64,000 bases of DNA from Streptomyces odontomachi (GTDB lineage: Bacteria; Actinomycetota; Actinomycetes; Streptomycetales; Streptomycetaceae), in NCBI RefSeq assembly GCF_024435355.1, contig NZ_JAMJWG010000001.1, positions 496,001 to 560,000 of the forward strand, read 5' to 3'. The notes under the pieces were generated by a model. It worked only from the letters and a program-made list of their open reading frames with translations, had not been told where the DNA came from and ran no database searches. Below are positions 34,437 to 43,305 of this stretch, in pieces; the stretch's first letter is position 1; every line of letters begins with the position of its first letter. The position numbers and the translations under genes are program-made.

Positions 34437-35516
34437 ATGAGACATCTCCCCGCGTTCCGGTCCCGCAGGTTCCCCGGGCCCCGCCACCTGTACGCGCTGC
34501 TCGCCCTCCCGCTGATCGCCGGCGGGCTGCTGCTGTCCGATCCGGACCCGGCCGAGGCCACCGGCGCCACCGCCCCCTCCGCGGTGGTCGACTACCTGCA
34601 CCAGATCACCGGCAACCACATCATCAGCGGTCAGCACAACAAGGAGCCGGCCAGCCAGCCCGGCGCCTACACCGCCAAGGCGCACGACATCACCGGCAAG
34701 TGGCCGGGCCTGTGGGGCGGCGACTTCCTCTTCGGCGCCTCCGACGTGGCCGACCGGCAGTCCGAGATCGACCAGGCCACCATCGAGTGGTCCCACGGAT
34801 CGCTGGTCAACCTCACCTGGCACGTCTGCCCGCCCACCCGCGGCTCGTCGTGCGGCTGGGACCCGGGTACCGGAGTCGAGGACCACCTGTCGGACCAGCA
34901 GTGGAGCGAGCTGGTGACCGACGGGACCACGCTCAACACGGCATGGAAGCACCGGCTCGACGAGGTGGTGCCGTACTTCCAGCAGCTCAAGGACGCCGGA
35001 GTCCCCGTACTGTTCCGGCCCCTGCACGAGATGAACCAGGGCTGGGCGTGGTGGGGCGGCCGCCCCGGGGCGGACGGAAGCCGCCGGCTGTACCAGATCA
35101 CCCATGACTATCTGAGGAACACCAAGGGCCTGGACAACATCATCTGGGTGTGGAACGTCAAGGACATCGCGGGCGGCGCCTCCCACGTGGCCGACTACTA
35201 CCCGGGCGACGCCTACGCGGACGTGGTCAGCCTGGACGCGTGGGAGCAGAACTACCCGTCCACCGAGTGGTACCAGGCCATCCAGAACATCGCGCACGGC
35301 AAGCCGACGGCGCTGGCCGAGGTCGGGAAGATCCCCAGCCCGGCGGACCTGGACGCACAGCCGAACTGGGTGTGGTTCATGGTGTGGTCCGAGTACCTGA
35401 CCGACACCGCCTACAACACCCCGGACGCCGTCCGTGCCACCTACAACGCACCCCGCGTCCTGAGCCAGGGCGAGTTCGGCATCCCCGGCGCAGGCACGGC
35501 CGCCTCGGCGAAGTAG
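34437..35516 (+). CDS. Secreted GH26 beta-mannanase
   Basis: The 359-residue protein has a signal peptide (basic start, hydrophobic LYALLALPLIAGGLLLS, cleavage probably after PAEATGA) and a single GH26 catalytic domain. The acid/base Glu198 lies in RPLHEMNQGWAWWGG and the nucleophile Glu295 in LAEVGKIP. Aromatic residues WWGG and HDYL are typical of the family. There is no carbohydrate-binding module. It would cut beta-1,4-mannan or mixed glucans outside the cell. The ATG at 34437 has GGAG six bases upstream; GTG at 34434 is adjacent. A LacI regulator lies directly upstream. Confidence 0.9.
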   Translation: MRHLPAFRSRRFPGPRHLYALLALPLIAGGLLLSDPDPAEATGATAPSAVVDYLHQITGNHIISGQHNKEPASQPGAYTAKAHDITGKWPGLWGGDFLFGASDVADRQSEIDQATIEWSHGSLVNLTWHVCPPTRGSSCGWDPGTGVEDHLSDQQWSELVTDGTTLNTAWKHRLDEVVPYFQQLKDAGVPVLFRPLHEMNQGWAWWGGRPGADGSRRLYQITHDYLRNTKGLDNIIWVWNVKDIAGGASHVADYYPGDAYADVVSLDAWEQNYPSTEWYQAIQNIAHGKPTALAEVGKIPSPADLDAQPNWVWFMVWSEYLTDTAYNTPDAVRATYNAPRVLSQGEFGIPGAGTAASAK

Positions 35517-35576
35517 GCCGCCCGCACCGTCCCGCGCCCCGGGCGACCGGGGCGCTCCGGGCGGTAATGTCAGCCC

Positions 35577-36062
35577 ATGGCAAGGGATTCACTGCTCACC
35601 GGTCCGGTCGAGGTGCTTGCGTCGCGCGGCGTGGTCTTCACCGCACATCCGCATCCGGCCCTCGACGACGCACGGGACGTCTGCGCCACCCTCGGCGTGG
35701 CGCTGGAGGAGACCGTCAAGATGCTGGCGTTCGTGACACCGCAGGACCAGCTGGTGCTGGCCGCCCTGCCGGGACATGCCAGGTTGAAGTACGGGGCACT
35801 GGCCCGGGCGGCCGGTGTGCGCCGTGCGGACCTGCGGCCGGCGTCCGCGGAGCGGCTGGCAGAGGTCGGCATGGAGCCGGGCGGGGTCTGCCCCGTCTCG
35901 GCGGACAGCGCTGCCCTCGTCGTCTTCGACGAGTCGGTCGCCGACCTGGGGAACGTGTACTGCGGCAGCGGACGCCGGGACAGCTCCCTCGAACTACGCG
36001 CCGCCGACCTCATGGCCGCGGTCCCGTCCGCGCGCAACGCCGCCATCGCCAGCACGGGCTGA
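35577..36062 (+). CDS. YbaK/ProX-type aminoacyl-tRNA deacylase domain protein
   Basis: The 161-residue single-domain protein belongs to the YbaK/EbsC/ProX family, which removes wrongly attached amino acids from tRNA. Marks are an N-terminal strand with HPHPALDDARD, VKMLAFVT with the conserved Lys near residue 49, and GGVCPVS near 105. The start ATG is at 35577. It is a stand-alone gene between the mannanase and a sensor gene. The substrate tRNA is unknown; the tRNA-like genes at 3251-3634 carry Glu, Asp and Val anticodons, but there is no direct link. Confidence 0.82.
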   Translation: MARDSLLTGPVEVLASRGVVFTAHPHPALDDARDVCATLGVALEETVKMLAFVTPQDQLVLAALPGHARLKYGALARAAGVRRADLRPASAERLAEVGMEPGGVCPVSADSAALVVFDESVADLGNVYCGSGRRDSSLELRAADLMAAVPSARNAAIASTG

Positions 36063-36209
36063 GGATTCGTACTCGGACGCGCTCACGTGCCAAAACGGCC
36101 GCCGGTGACACGGCAGCGTGCGGCCCGGCGGCGTCGACACACGAAGACACACGTGCCGAGCCACCGGGCCGCGTCCCATGTCACATGGCCGACGCGGCGG
36201 CGAAGTGCC

Positions 36210-37253
36210 TCACCTCGGGTAGTGGCCGCCCGGCAGCTGCCCGGTGTGCAGCGAGGCACCGGCACCGGAACCCATCTGCTCGAACCGGTCCTGGAACTGG
36301 GCGGCGATCTGCCGCGATTCCTGGCCGCGGTTCGGCTGCCCGGTGACGTCCATGGCCACCGTGAGCACCCCGCTGATCACGGACGCCCCGGGGGAGAGCT
36401 TCACCGGTGTGCAGGTGAACGAGTACGTCTTCGGCGACGATGAGTTGTAAGGGATCAGCTGGGCCTCGGGCAGGGTGATGGTCTGGCCGGTGTGGAAGGC
36501 CTGGTCCATCGTCTTGAACACACCCACCGAGTCCAGCCCGCTGAGCGCGTACCGGCCCCGGCTCAGCCGCGGTACGAGGCCGAAGGCATCGCCCTGGGTG
36601 GCGTTGGCATAACGCAGCAGGTGCTCCGGGCCCTCGGTAAGCATGATCGGGAAGGGCGCCCGGTCGAAGATCGCAAAAAGCTGCTGCTGCTGGGTCAGCA
36701 GGCTGTCACGGAGCTTGAAATCGGACAGCAGCGTCTCCGTGAGCTGCTGCATGGTCTCCTTGCGCTCCCGACCCCACTGGCGCGGCTTCATGTCGGCCAC
36801 GCAGAGCGTACCGAGGATCATGCCATTGTGGTCGCGCAGCGGCGTGCCCAGGTACGAGCGTACGCCCATGTCGTTGACCAGCGCATTTCCCTTGAATCTG
36901 GGGTAGTCGAAGACATCGTCCAGGGCGAGCTGGGAACCCTGCGCGACAACGTGGGGGCAGAAGCCGTAGTCCGGCGGGGCTTCCCGGGCGACCTCGCTGA
37001 GGTCGAAGACTATGCCGTCGTTGTTCCTGGTGTCCGCGTCCTCCGACGCCGGTGGCAGGTACATGCCGCGGAACATCTGACGGTCATTGCTGATGAAGTT
37101 CACCATGGCGAGGGGCGCCTGGGTCAAGGACGCCGCGATTTTCGCTACGCGGTCGAACGTGGCTTCCGCGCCCACCGAGTTGAGGCCGAGGACCTGGAGC
37201 CGGTGGGTACGCTCCTCCGCGAGGCGGTCGTGATCAGGTGACAGGGAATCCAT
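36210..37253 (-). CDS. GAF-PAS sensor protein without output domain
   Basis: The 347-residue soluble protein has a GAF domain at about 20-165 (VNFISNDRQMFRGMY, LGTPLRDHNGMILGTLCVAD) and a PAS-like domain at about 190-310 (FAIFDRAPFPIMLTEGPEHL). No kinase, phosphatase or DNA-binding domain follows. It probably signals by protein contact. The C-terminal tail is rich in Gln and Gly. The ATG at 37253 has no clear ribosome-binding site. It is divergent from the small assembly-line cluster across an 870-bp gap. Confidence 0.75.
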   Translation of the reverse strand: MDSLSPDHDRLAEERTHRLQVLGLNSVGAEATFDRVAKIAASLTQAPLAMVNFISNDRQMFRGMYLPPASEDADTRNNDGIVFDLSEVAREAPPDYGFCPHVVAQGSQLALDDVFDYPRFKGNALVNDMGVRSYLGTPLRDHNGMILGTLCVADMKPRQWGRERKETMQQLTETLLSDFKLRDSLLTQQQQLFAIFDRAPFPIMLTEGPEHLLRYANATQGDAFGLVPRLSRGRYALSGLDSVGVFKTMDQAFHTGQTITLPEAQLIPYNSSSPKTYSFTCTPVKLSPGASVISGVLTVAMDVTGQPNRGQESRQIAAQFQDRFEQMGSGAGASLHTGQLPGGHYPR

Positions 37254-38125
37254 GACTGGAGATGAAACCAGATCCTTCCGGTTCCCGTACCGCCCTCAGT
37301 ACGGAACTTTGGCTGTCTCCTGTCACATCCGCTACCTGACTGTCGCCCCGTCAGGTGCCTGAAGGCCACTGGTGGCATGGTCATCGGGGCCGGTCACGGG
37401 CTTGAGGGCAACCTGGAATCCTGTCCAGTTACGCTGAGTTCCAATCGTGGAACGATCAGTTCCTGCCAATCCTTGATGTGGCAACGACTCCATCGGTTCT
37501 TACATATGACAATTGTTCAGTGGTTGGCTGTTGGGACCTGTGAGCACAGCGGTAACCTCAGCGCGGCTCGATGGGCGGTACACGTGTGCGGGTACAGGTG
37601 TGTCGCGGCTGCCCTCGAGCTCGCATGGGTCGGAGCTCGAATCGCGGTCGGAGGGAGGGTCATGCGGTCGGCCGGGTGCATCGCCTCAGGGCGGGGCCTT
37701 GAGTTATCCCGCAGCGGCGAGTGTGGGGCCGGAACGATACAGCACGGTGGTTCTGGACAAGGCTCGTCGCCTGCTGTCTCTCCTGGTGGGAGACGCAGGG
37801 CCGCGGAACGCCCAGATCCCCTGTCGATGCCCCCCGAGGTGCCCGTGGGCACATCAGAGGGTGGCCGGGGGATCGCCCGGGGTGACGGAGCGGCATATGC
37901 TCCGTACGGTCGTCAGGCGCACCACACGCCGCACTCCGCTATCGGACGCTGACGGTACGAATCAGGACGCAGCCATCTCGTGTCGAATTCCCGCCTGTCA
38001 GAATCCGAGATTCCGCACCGCTTCGGCGGCACGGGATCGTCACGGCCGCCCCCTTGGGTTCGCATGACGCAGGCGCAGAGGCAGTAATCGCGGCGATACC
38101 CGGGGAAGCATCGAAGGAGTGTTCT
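37254..38125. other. 872-bp non-coding region between the sensor gene and the KS-ACP gene
   Basis: No convincing gene; open frames here lack family resemblance and a good start. It holds an inverted repeat CGAGCTC/GAGCTCG (37616-37639), a hairpin (37771-37798), and AT-rich stretches near 37500 (ACATATGACAATTG) that could be a promoter. The long leader suggests complex regulation of the rightward cluster. Confidence 0.5.
37771..37798 (+). terminator. Hairpin in the leader of the KS-ACP gene
   Basis: CTGC and GTCTC on the left pair with GAGAC and GCAG on the right, with a bulged T and a small loop around TGG. It lies about 330 bases before the KS-ACP start and could be a terminator for an upstream transcript or an attenuator. 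Confidence 0.35.
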
Positions 38126-40102
38126 TTGAACAGGTCGACAGCAAGCGTCGAGACACGGTCGGTGGCGGTGATCGGCATGGCCTGCCGGTTCCCGGGTGCC
38201 GCAAACGCCGACCAGCTGTGGGAGTTGCTGTGTGACGGTGCGGACGCCACAAGCGAGACGCCCCCTGACCGCTACGACGTTGACGCGCTGTACTCCGCAG
38301 ATGCCCAGCCCGGAACCCTGCGCAGCCGCCGGGCCGCCTACATCCGTGACATGGCCGCCTTCGACGCCGAGTTCTTCGAGATGTCGCCCACCGACGCCAA
38401 GGAACTCGACCCGCAGCAGCGGCTGCTGCTGATGACGGCGTGGGAGGCCCTGGAGGACGCGGGCCAGCGCCCCGATGTGCTCGCCGGCTCCCGGACCGGC
38501 GTCTACGTGGGGAACACCCGGGCCGACTTCCTGGAGATGCAGTACCGCAAGGGGCTGAAGTCGGCGACGGCCGCGCAGTTCCACAACTACCGGCCGCTGC
38601 TCGCCGCCCGTACCTCCTACTTCTTCGACTTCCGCGGCCCCAGCGTGGTGCTCGACACCGCCTGCTCGTCCTCGCTGGTGGCCGTCCACAACGCCGTGCA
38701 GAGCATCCGCGCAGGGGAGACACCGCTGGCGCTGGCCGCCGGAGTGAACCTCAAGCTCCGCGCGGACGAGGGCGTGATGATGACCGCCGCCGGCACGCTG
38801 GCCCGCGACGGGCGCAGCAAGTTCGGCGACGCGAGCGCCGACGGCTACTCGCCCAGCGACGGCGTGGGCGTCGTGGTCCTCAAACCGCTGGCGAACGCGC
38901 TGGCCGACGGCGACCGGATCCGCGCGGTGATCCAGGGCAGCGCCATCAGCAACGACGGCCGCACCGGCGGCTCCCTGCTGACCCCCTCGCTGGCCGGCCA
39001 GATCGACGTGCTGCGCTGGGCCTACGAGGACGCCGGAGTCAACCCGGCCGACGTGGACTACGTCGAGGCGCACGGCGTCGGCTCCCCCCAGCTCGACCCG
39101 CTCGAGTTCGCCGCGCTCGGCGAGGTCGTCGGCCACGGCCGGCCCTGGGACCGGCCCTGCATGGTCGGCTCGGTGAAGACGAACATCGGCCACTCGGAGG
39201 CGGCCGGCGGCCTCGCCGGGCTGATCAAGACCGTGCTCTGCCTGGAGCACGGCCAGGTACCGCCCAACCTGCACATGCGCGCCCCCAACCCGCGGGTCGC
39301 CTGGGACCGCCTGCCGCTGCGGATGCCCGACCGGATCGAGGCACTGCCCTACACGGGTAGACCAGCCATCGCGGGGGTCTCCGGGCAGGGCGTCTCCGCG
39401 CTCAACGCCCACCTGGTGCTCCGCCAGGGCGACACCGTGGCCGCCGGCCGTATCCCCTCACCCCGCCAGGAGCACGGCGAGCAGGCGTACCTGCTGCCCC
39501 TGTCGGCGCGTACCCCCGAGGCCCTCGAAGACCTGGCCCGGGCGTACACCGCATATCTGAGCCCGCACGGCAAGGGCGGCGGCTACGCCTTGCGCGACAT
39601 CTGCTTCAGCGCCTCCCTCCGGCGCCAGCACCACCCGTACCGCATGGCGGTGGTCGCCACCTCGCACGAGGAGATGGTCGGGGCACTGAGCGGCACCGGC
39701 GAACCCCGCCGCATCCGGCGCGGCCGGCCCGTCGTGGTGGTCGCCGAACGGTACTGCAAGGGCGAGGTGGTCGACTGGCACGAGCTGTACGACCCGGGCT
39801 GCCGCTACGTACCGCTGCCCGGCTATCCCTGGCAGACGCAGCGTTACTGGCCGGGCGAGTCGGAGCCCCAGCAGAACGGTGCCGACCTCGCCGACAACGT
39901 GCTGCGCGAGCACGCACGCACCGCTTACACCGAGACGTCGATGCTCTCCGAGATAGGCATCGACTCCCTGGCGATGCTGCGCATCATCGTGGACCTGTCG
40001 GAGAAGTTCGAACGCCAGGTGGAGCCCGAGGAACTGGCCCGGTTGCACGACGTGGCCGCGCTGCGGCAGTGGCTCCGGGAACTGGAGGCACAGACCGCAT
40101 GA
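38126..40102 (+). CDS. AT-less mini polyketide synthase: ketosynthase, linker remnants, acyl carrier protein
   Basis: The 658-residue protein begins with a full ketosynthase (about 12-435): Cys180 in DTACSSSL, His316 in EAHGVG and His356 in NIGHSEAAGG. The KS-to-AT linker follows (YLLPLSARTPEALEDLARAY, then FSASLRRQHHPYR), but the acyltransferase domain itself is missing. The sequence jumps to the post-AT linker (CRYVPLPGYPWQTQRYW) and then an acyl carrier domain with phosphopantetheine Ser614 in GIDSLAML. The motif EAHGVGSPQLDP departs from the usual EAHGTGT form. The TTG at 38126 has AAGGAG six bases upstream. It overlaps the next gene by four bases. An extender unit must be loaded in trans, or the KS may not elongate. 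Confidence 0.88.
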   Translation: MNRSTASVETRSVAVIGMACRFPGAANADQLWELLCDGADATSETPPDRYDVDALYSADAQPGTLRSRRAAYIRDMAAFDAEFFEMSPTDAKELDPQQRLLLMTAWEALEDAGQRPDVLAGSRTGVYVGNTRADFLEMQYRKGLKSATAAQFHNYRPLLAARTSYFFDFRGPSVVLDTACSSSLVAVHNAVQSIRAGETPLALAAGVNLKLRADEGVMMTAAGTLARDGRSKFGDASADGYSPSDGVGVVVLKPLANALADGDRIRAVIQGSAISNDGRTGGSLLTPSLAGQIDVLRWAYEDAGVNPADVDYVEAHGVGSPQLDPLEFAALGEVVGHGRPWDRPCMVGSVKTNIGHSEAAGGLAGLIKTVLCLEHGQVPPNLHMRAPNPRVAWDRLPLRMPDRIEALPYTGRPAIAGVSGQGVSALNAHLVLRQGDTVAAGRIPSPRQEHGEQAYLLPLSARTPEALEDLARAYTAYLSPHGKGGGYALRDICFSASLRRQHHPYRMAVVATSHEEMVGALSGTGEPRRIRRGRPVVVVAERYCKGEVVDWHELYDPGCRYVPLPGYPWQTQRYWPGESEPQQNGADLADNVLREHARTAYTETSMLSEIGIDSLAMLRIIVDLSEKFERQVEPEELARLHDVAALRQWLRELEAQTA

Positions 40103-41640
40103 GCGATCCGCAGACCGCCTATGCCTGGTTCTCCCGCACGGCCGACCGGCTCGGCCATGCGTGGACCGCACTCGAGGTGGGCCAGGACAAGCTGACCTAC
40201 GCCGAGCTGCGGGACCGGGCAGAAGCGCTGGCCGCCCGGATCGTCGCCGCCGGCACGGGGCACGCCCCCCGCCGGGTCGGACTGCTGGCGAGCCGCTCCG
40301 TGGCCGCGTACGTCGGCTACCTGGCGATCCTGCGGGTAGGCGCGGCGGTCGTCCCGCTCAACCCCGAGAACCCGGCGGCGCGCAACGCGTCCATCGCCAA
40401 GGCAGCCGAGCTCGATCTGGTCCTGACCGATGCCCCCGCGGCCGGGACCGATCTGGGCGTGCCGCTGCTGTCCGCGCAGCCCTGCGACGCCCCGGCCCTG
40501 GCCCCCGCGCCCCCGCCGCGGACCACGCCCGACGACATCGCCTACATCATCTTCACCTCGGGCTCCACGGGCACCCCCAAGGGCGTACCCGTGCGGCACC
40601 GCAACATCTGCTCCTACATCTCCCACCTCATCACGTGCTACGAGGCCGGGCCCGGCAGCCGGATGTCGCAGGCCTTCGACCTGACCTTCGACGGTTCGGT
40701 GCACGACCTGCTGGTGACCTGGGGTGCCGGCGCCACCCTGGTGGTGCCGATGCGGCATGAGCTGATGTCGCTGGTCAAGTTCATCAACAGCCGCCAGCTC
40801 ACCCACTGGTTCTCGGTGCCGTCGCTGATCACCTTCGCCTCCCGGCTCGGCACCCTCGCTCCCGGCAGCATGCCCACCCTGCGCTGGAGCGTCTTCGGCG
40901 GTGAGGCACTGACCCTGGCGTCGGCACAGGCCTGGCAGGCCGCAGCTCCCCACTCGGCCATCGAGGTGCTCTACGGCCCCACCGAACTCACCATCTCCTG
41001 CACGGCCTACCGCCTGCCCGACGACATGGCCGCATGGCCGCGCCCGGCCAACGGCATCGTGCCGATCGGCACCCACCACCCCGGCATGGAACACGTCCTG
41101 CTCGACGAGGAAGGACGGCCCGCCCCCACCGGCGAGCTGTGCCTGCGCGGCGTCCAGCGCATCGACGGCTACCTCGACCCGCGCAACGACACCGGCAGGT
41201 TCCTCCTCTTCGACGAGCACGGCACCGCCCATCCGCTCCGCGAGGGCGAAACGGTCACCGACGCCCACTGGTACCGCACCGGTGACCGGGCCACCGAGGA
41301 GGACGGCCAGCTGCTGCACCTGGGCCGGGTGGACCAGCAGGTCAAGATCCGCGGTCACCGGATCGAACTCGGCGAGGTGGAGGCGTTGCTGAGGGAGCAG
41401 AGCGGAGTGGAGGAAGCCGTCGTCTTCGCGGTCGCCGGTCGCGACGGAGAGCCCGAGCTGGAGGCCGCAGTGACCGGCGCCGACTGCGACGGCACCCGGC
41501 TCTTCAGCGCGCTCGGCGACCACCTTCCCCTTTATATGCTGCCTCGCCGGATCGTCCCGTTCGATCACCTGCCGCTCAACTCCAATGGCAAGATCGACCG
41601 GCGGACGCTGCGCGCCACCCTCGACAGCACCCGCACCTGA
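40099..41640 (+). CDS. Stand-alone amino-acid adenylation enzyme (NRPS A domain)
   Basis: The 513-residue protein is a free A domain: core motifs IIFTSGSTGTPKGVPVRH (A3), FDLTFDGSVHD (A4), VLYGPTELTIS (A5), GELCLRGVQRIDGY (A6), YRTGDRA (A7), GRVDQQVKIRGHRIELGEVE (A8) and the catalytic lysine in NSNGKIDRR (A10). The pocket keeps an Asp at the position that binds the amino group, so an alpha-amino acid is likely; the side-chain preference cannot be read safely. It has no carrier domain of its own, so the probable acceptor is the ACP of the preceding protein. Its ATG overlaps that gene's stop. Confidence 0.87.
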   Translation: MSDPQTAYAWFSRTADRLGHAWTALEVGQDKLTYAELRDRAEALAARIVAAGTGHAPRRVGLLASRSVAAYVGYLAILRVGAAVVPLNPENPAARNASIAKAAELDLVLTDAPAAGTDLGVPLLSAQPCDAPALAPAPPPRTTPDDIAYIIFTSGSTGTPKGVPVRHRNICSYISHLITCYEAGPGSRMSQAFDLTFDGSVHDLLVTWGAGATLVVPMRHELMSLVKFINSRQLTHWFSVPSLITFASRLGTLAPGSMPTLRWSVFGGEALTLASAQAWQAAAPHSAIEVLYGPTELTISCTAYRLPDDMAAWPRPANGIVPIGTHHPGMEHVLLDEEGRPAPTGELCLRGVQRIDGYLDPRNDTGRFLLFDEHGTAHPLREGETVTDAHWYRTGDRATEEDGQLLHLGRVDQQVKIRGHRIELGEVEALLREQSGVEEAVVFAVAGRDGEPELEAAVTGADCDGTRLFSALGDHLPLYMLPRRIVPFDHLPLNSNGKIDRRTLRATLDSTRT

Positions 41641-41769
41641 ACAGCCCCTGACCGCCGCACCGACCGGCAACGGCCCCTTCCCACCACCAGGGCCGACCGC
41701 CGACCGCCGACCGGCGTACCCCCCACGCCCCGCCCCCGTCCCCGTATGACTTGTCTGTGAGGCTCGCAC

Positions 41770-42957
41770 ATGTTTGACGCCATCGTGGTGGGAGCGCGCT
41801 GCGCCGGAGCGCCCACCGCCATGCTGCTCGCCCACGCGGGCTACCGGGTACTCATGGTGGATCGGGCGGACTTCCCCTCCGACACGCTCTCCACCCACCT
41901 CATCCATCAGCCCGGTGTCGCGGCACTGGCCCGCTGGGGCCTGCTGGACCGCATACGGGACTCCGGATGCCCCCCGTTGAACAACGCGATCTACGAGGTG
42001 GCCGACGTCCGGCTGGAGGGCTGCGCCCGAGGTGTGGAGGGACAGCGGGCGGGCTACGCACCGCGGCGCACCGTCCTCGACGCGATCCTGGTGGACGGCG
42101 CCGTCGAGGCCGGCGTCGAGTTCCGGGACAAGTGCAGCGTGACGGACCTGCTGCGGGACGAGGCGGGCCGGGTGGTCGGTGTGGTGGGCCGCTACCGCGG
42201 TGTCCCCTTCACGGAGCGGGCGCACCTGGTGATCGGTGCGGACGGGATGCACTCGAAGGTCGCGGCGCTGTGCGACGCCCCCTTCACCGTGCATAGACCC
42301 AGGCTGACCTGTGCCTACTACGCGTACTGGCATGACGTGCCAGCCGACCTGGAGCTGTACGAGGCTCCGTCGAGCTGGGTGGCGGCCGTGCCCACCAACG
42401 ACCGTGCCACCCTCGTCCTCACCTACTTCCCGCAGTCGCGCTTCGACGAGGTGCGCACCACGAACACGTACCACGCCTACCTGGAGCAGGTGCGCACCAC
42501 CGCCCCGGCCCTGCACGAGCGGCTCCAGGGCAAGGTGCTCGCCGAGCGGCTACGGGGCACGGGGGACCAACAGAACTTCTTCCGGCGCTCGCACGGCCCA
42601 GGGTGGGCGCTGGTGGGCGACGCAGGGCACCACAAGGACTCCATCACGGCACGCGGCATCAGCGACGCCTTCTTCCAGGCGGAGTGCCTCGTACGGCAGG
42701 TGAGCGGGCGGCTGGGCGGGGATCCCGGCCTGCTGGACGCGGCTCTCGAGGCCTACGAGCAGGAACGGGACGCGGCACTGACGCCGGGCTTCCAGGCGAC
42801 GCTGGCCGCCGCGCAGCTCCAGCAGCACGAGCAGCGCCTGGAGTTGCTGCGCGCGGTGCAGACCGACCCCGACCTGAAGGCCATTTACTTCGACATCGTC
42901 GCGGGAATCGAGCCCATCAGCGCCCTCTACGTCCCGAAACTTCTCGCCTTGCTGTGA
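41770..42957 (+). CDS. FAD-dependent oxidoreductase of the assembly-line cluster
   Basis: The 395-residue flavoprotein has an N-terminal dinucleotide-binding fold (VVGARCAGAPTAMLLA), the motif DTLSTHLIHQPG near 42-53 and the second FAD motif ALVGDAGHHKDSITARGISDAF near 280-300. It resembles the hydroxylase/geranylgeranyl-reductase group of FAD enzymes. It lacks the tryptophan motif WxWxIP of flavin halogenases. It lies 129 bases after the A-domain gene, same direction. It may oxidise the carrier-bound or released product. Confidence 0.78.
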   Translation: MFDAIVVGARCAGAPTAMLLAHAGYRVLMVDRADFPSDTLSTHLIHQPGVAALARWGLLDRIRDSGCPPLNNAIYEVADVRLEGCARGVEGQRAGYAPRRTVLDAILVDGAVEAGVEFRDKCSVTDLLRDEAGRVVGVVGRYRGVPFTERAHLVIGADGMHSKVAALCDAPFTVHRPRLTCAYYAYWHDVPADLELYEAPSSWVAAVPTNDRATLVLTYFPQSRFDEVRTTNTYHAYLEQVRTTAPALHERLQGKVLAERLRGTGDQQNFFRRSHGPGWALVGDAGHHKDSITARGISDAFFQAECLVRQVSGRLGGDPGLLDAALEAYEQERDAALTPGFQATLAAAQLQQHEQRLELLRAVQTDPDLKAIYFDIVAGIEPISALYVPKLLALL

Positions 42958-43305
42958 ACCGTTCGCCTGTTTGACCCTGCGCCCGCATTCCTCCCAGTAG
43001 TTTGTGCGCGTGTGCAAGCCCAAGCCGGGTACTTGACCGTCCACGGACCACATATGCCAGGAACCCGGTAGAGTCCGTTCGGTCGTCCGTTCGGCTCCGC
43101 CACCACCTGGTGGGGGCTGGGCCAACCCGGAACGCCAGGTTCACAAGGCGCTGGACTCGTATGATTAGTCAGTCCATGATCCTGGTACGGTTCACCGGGT
43201 CGTGATCGTGATGACGGCACGTCAGACATGGCGCGCGCTGGGAAAAACAAGGCATGTCGCACCATTTGCTACCGCTACCAGTTTCGCTGCAGTTCAAGGA
43301 AACAG
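42958..43305. other. 348-bp leader of the conservon
   Basis: No gene seen. GTCCGTTCGG is repeated in near-tandem around 43074-43094. Promoter of the conservon expected here; not located with certainty. Confidence 0.4.

Noticed and set aside
36120..36172. Inverted GCGGCCCGG and CCGGGCCGC between the YbaK-type and GAF genes
   Set aside because: The loop of about 35 bases is too long for a convincing terminator; such GC-rich matches are common by chance here.
37513..38067. A 184-residue open frame before the KS-ACP gene
   Set aside because: Many rare-looking residues (Ser, Arg, Cys), no family likeness, poor codon bias; better explained as non-coding leader.
41770..42957. Flavin-dependent halogenase as identity of the cluster flavoprotein
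   Set aside because: The halogenase WxWxIP motif is absent; a general FAD monooxygenase or reductase fits better.
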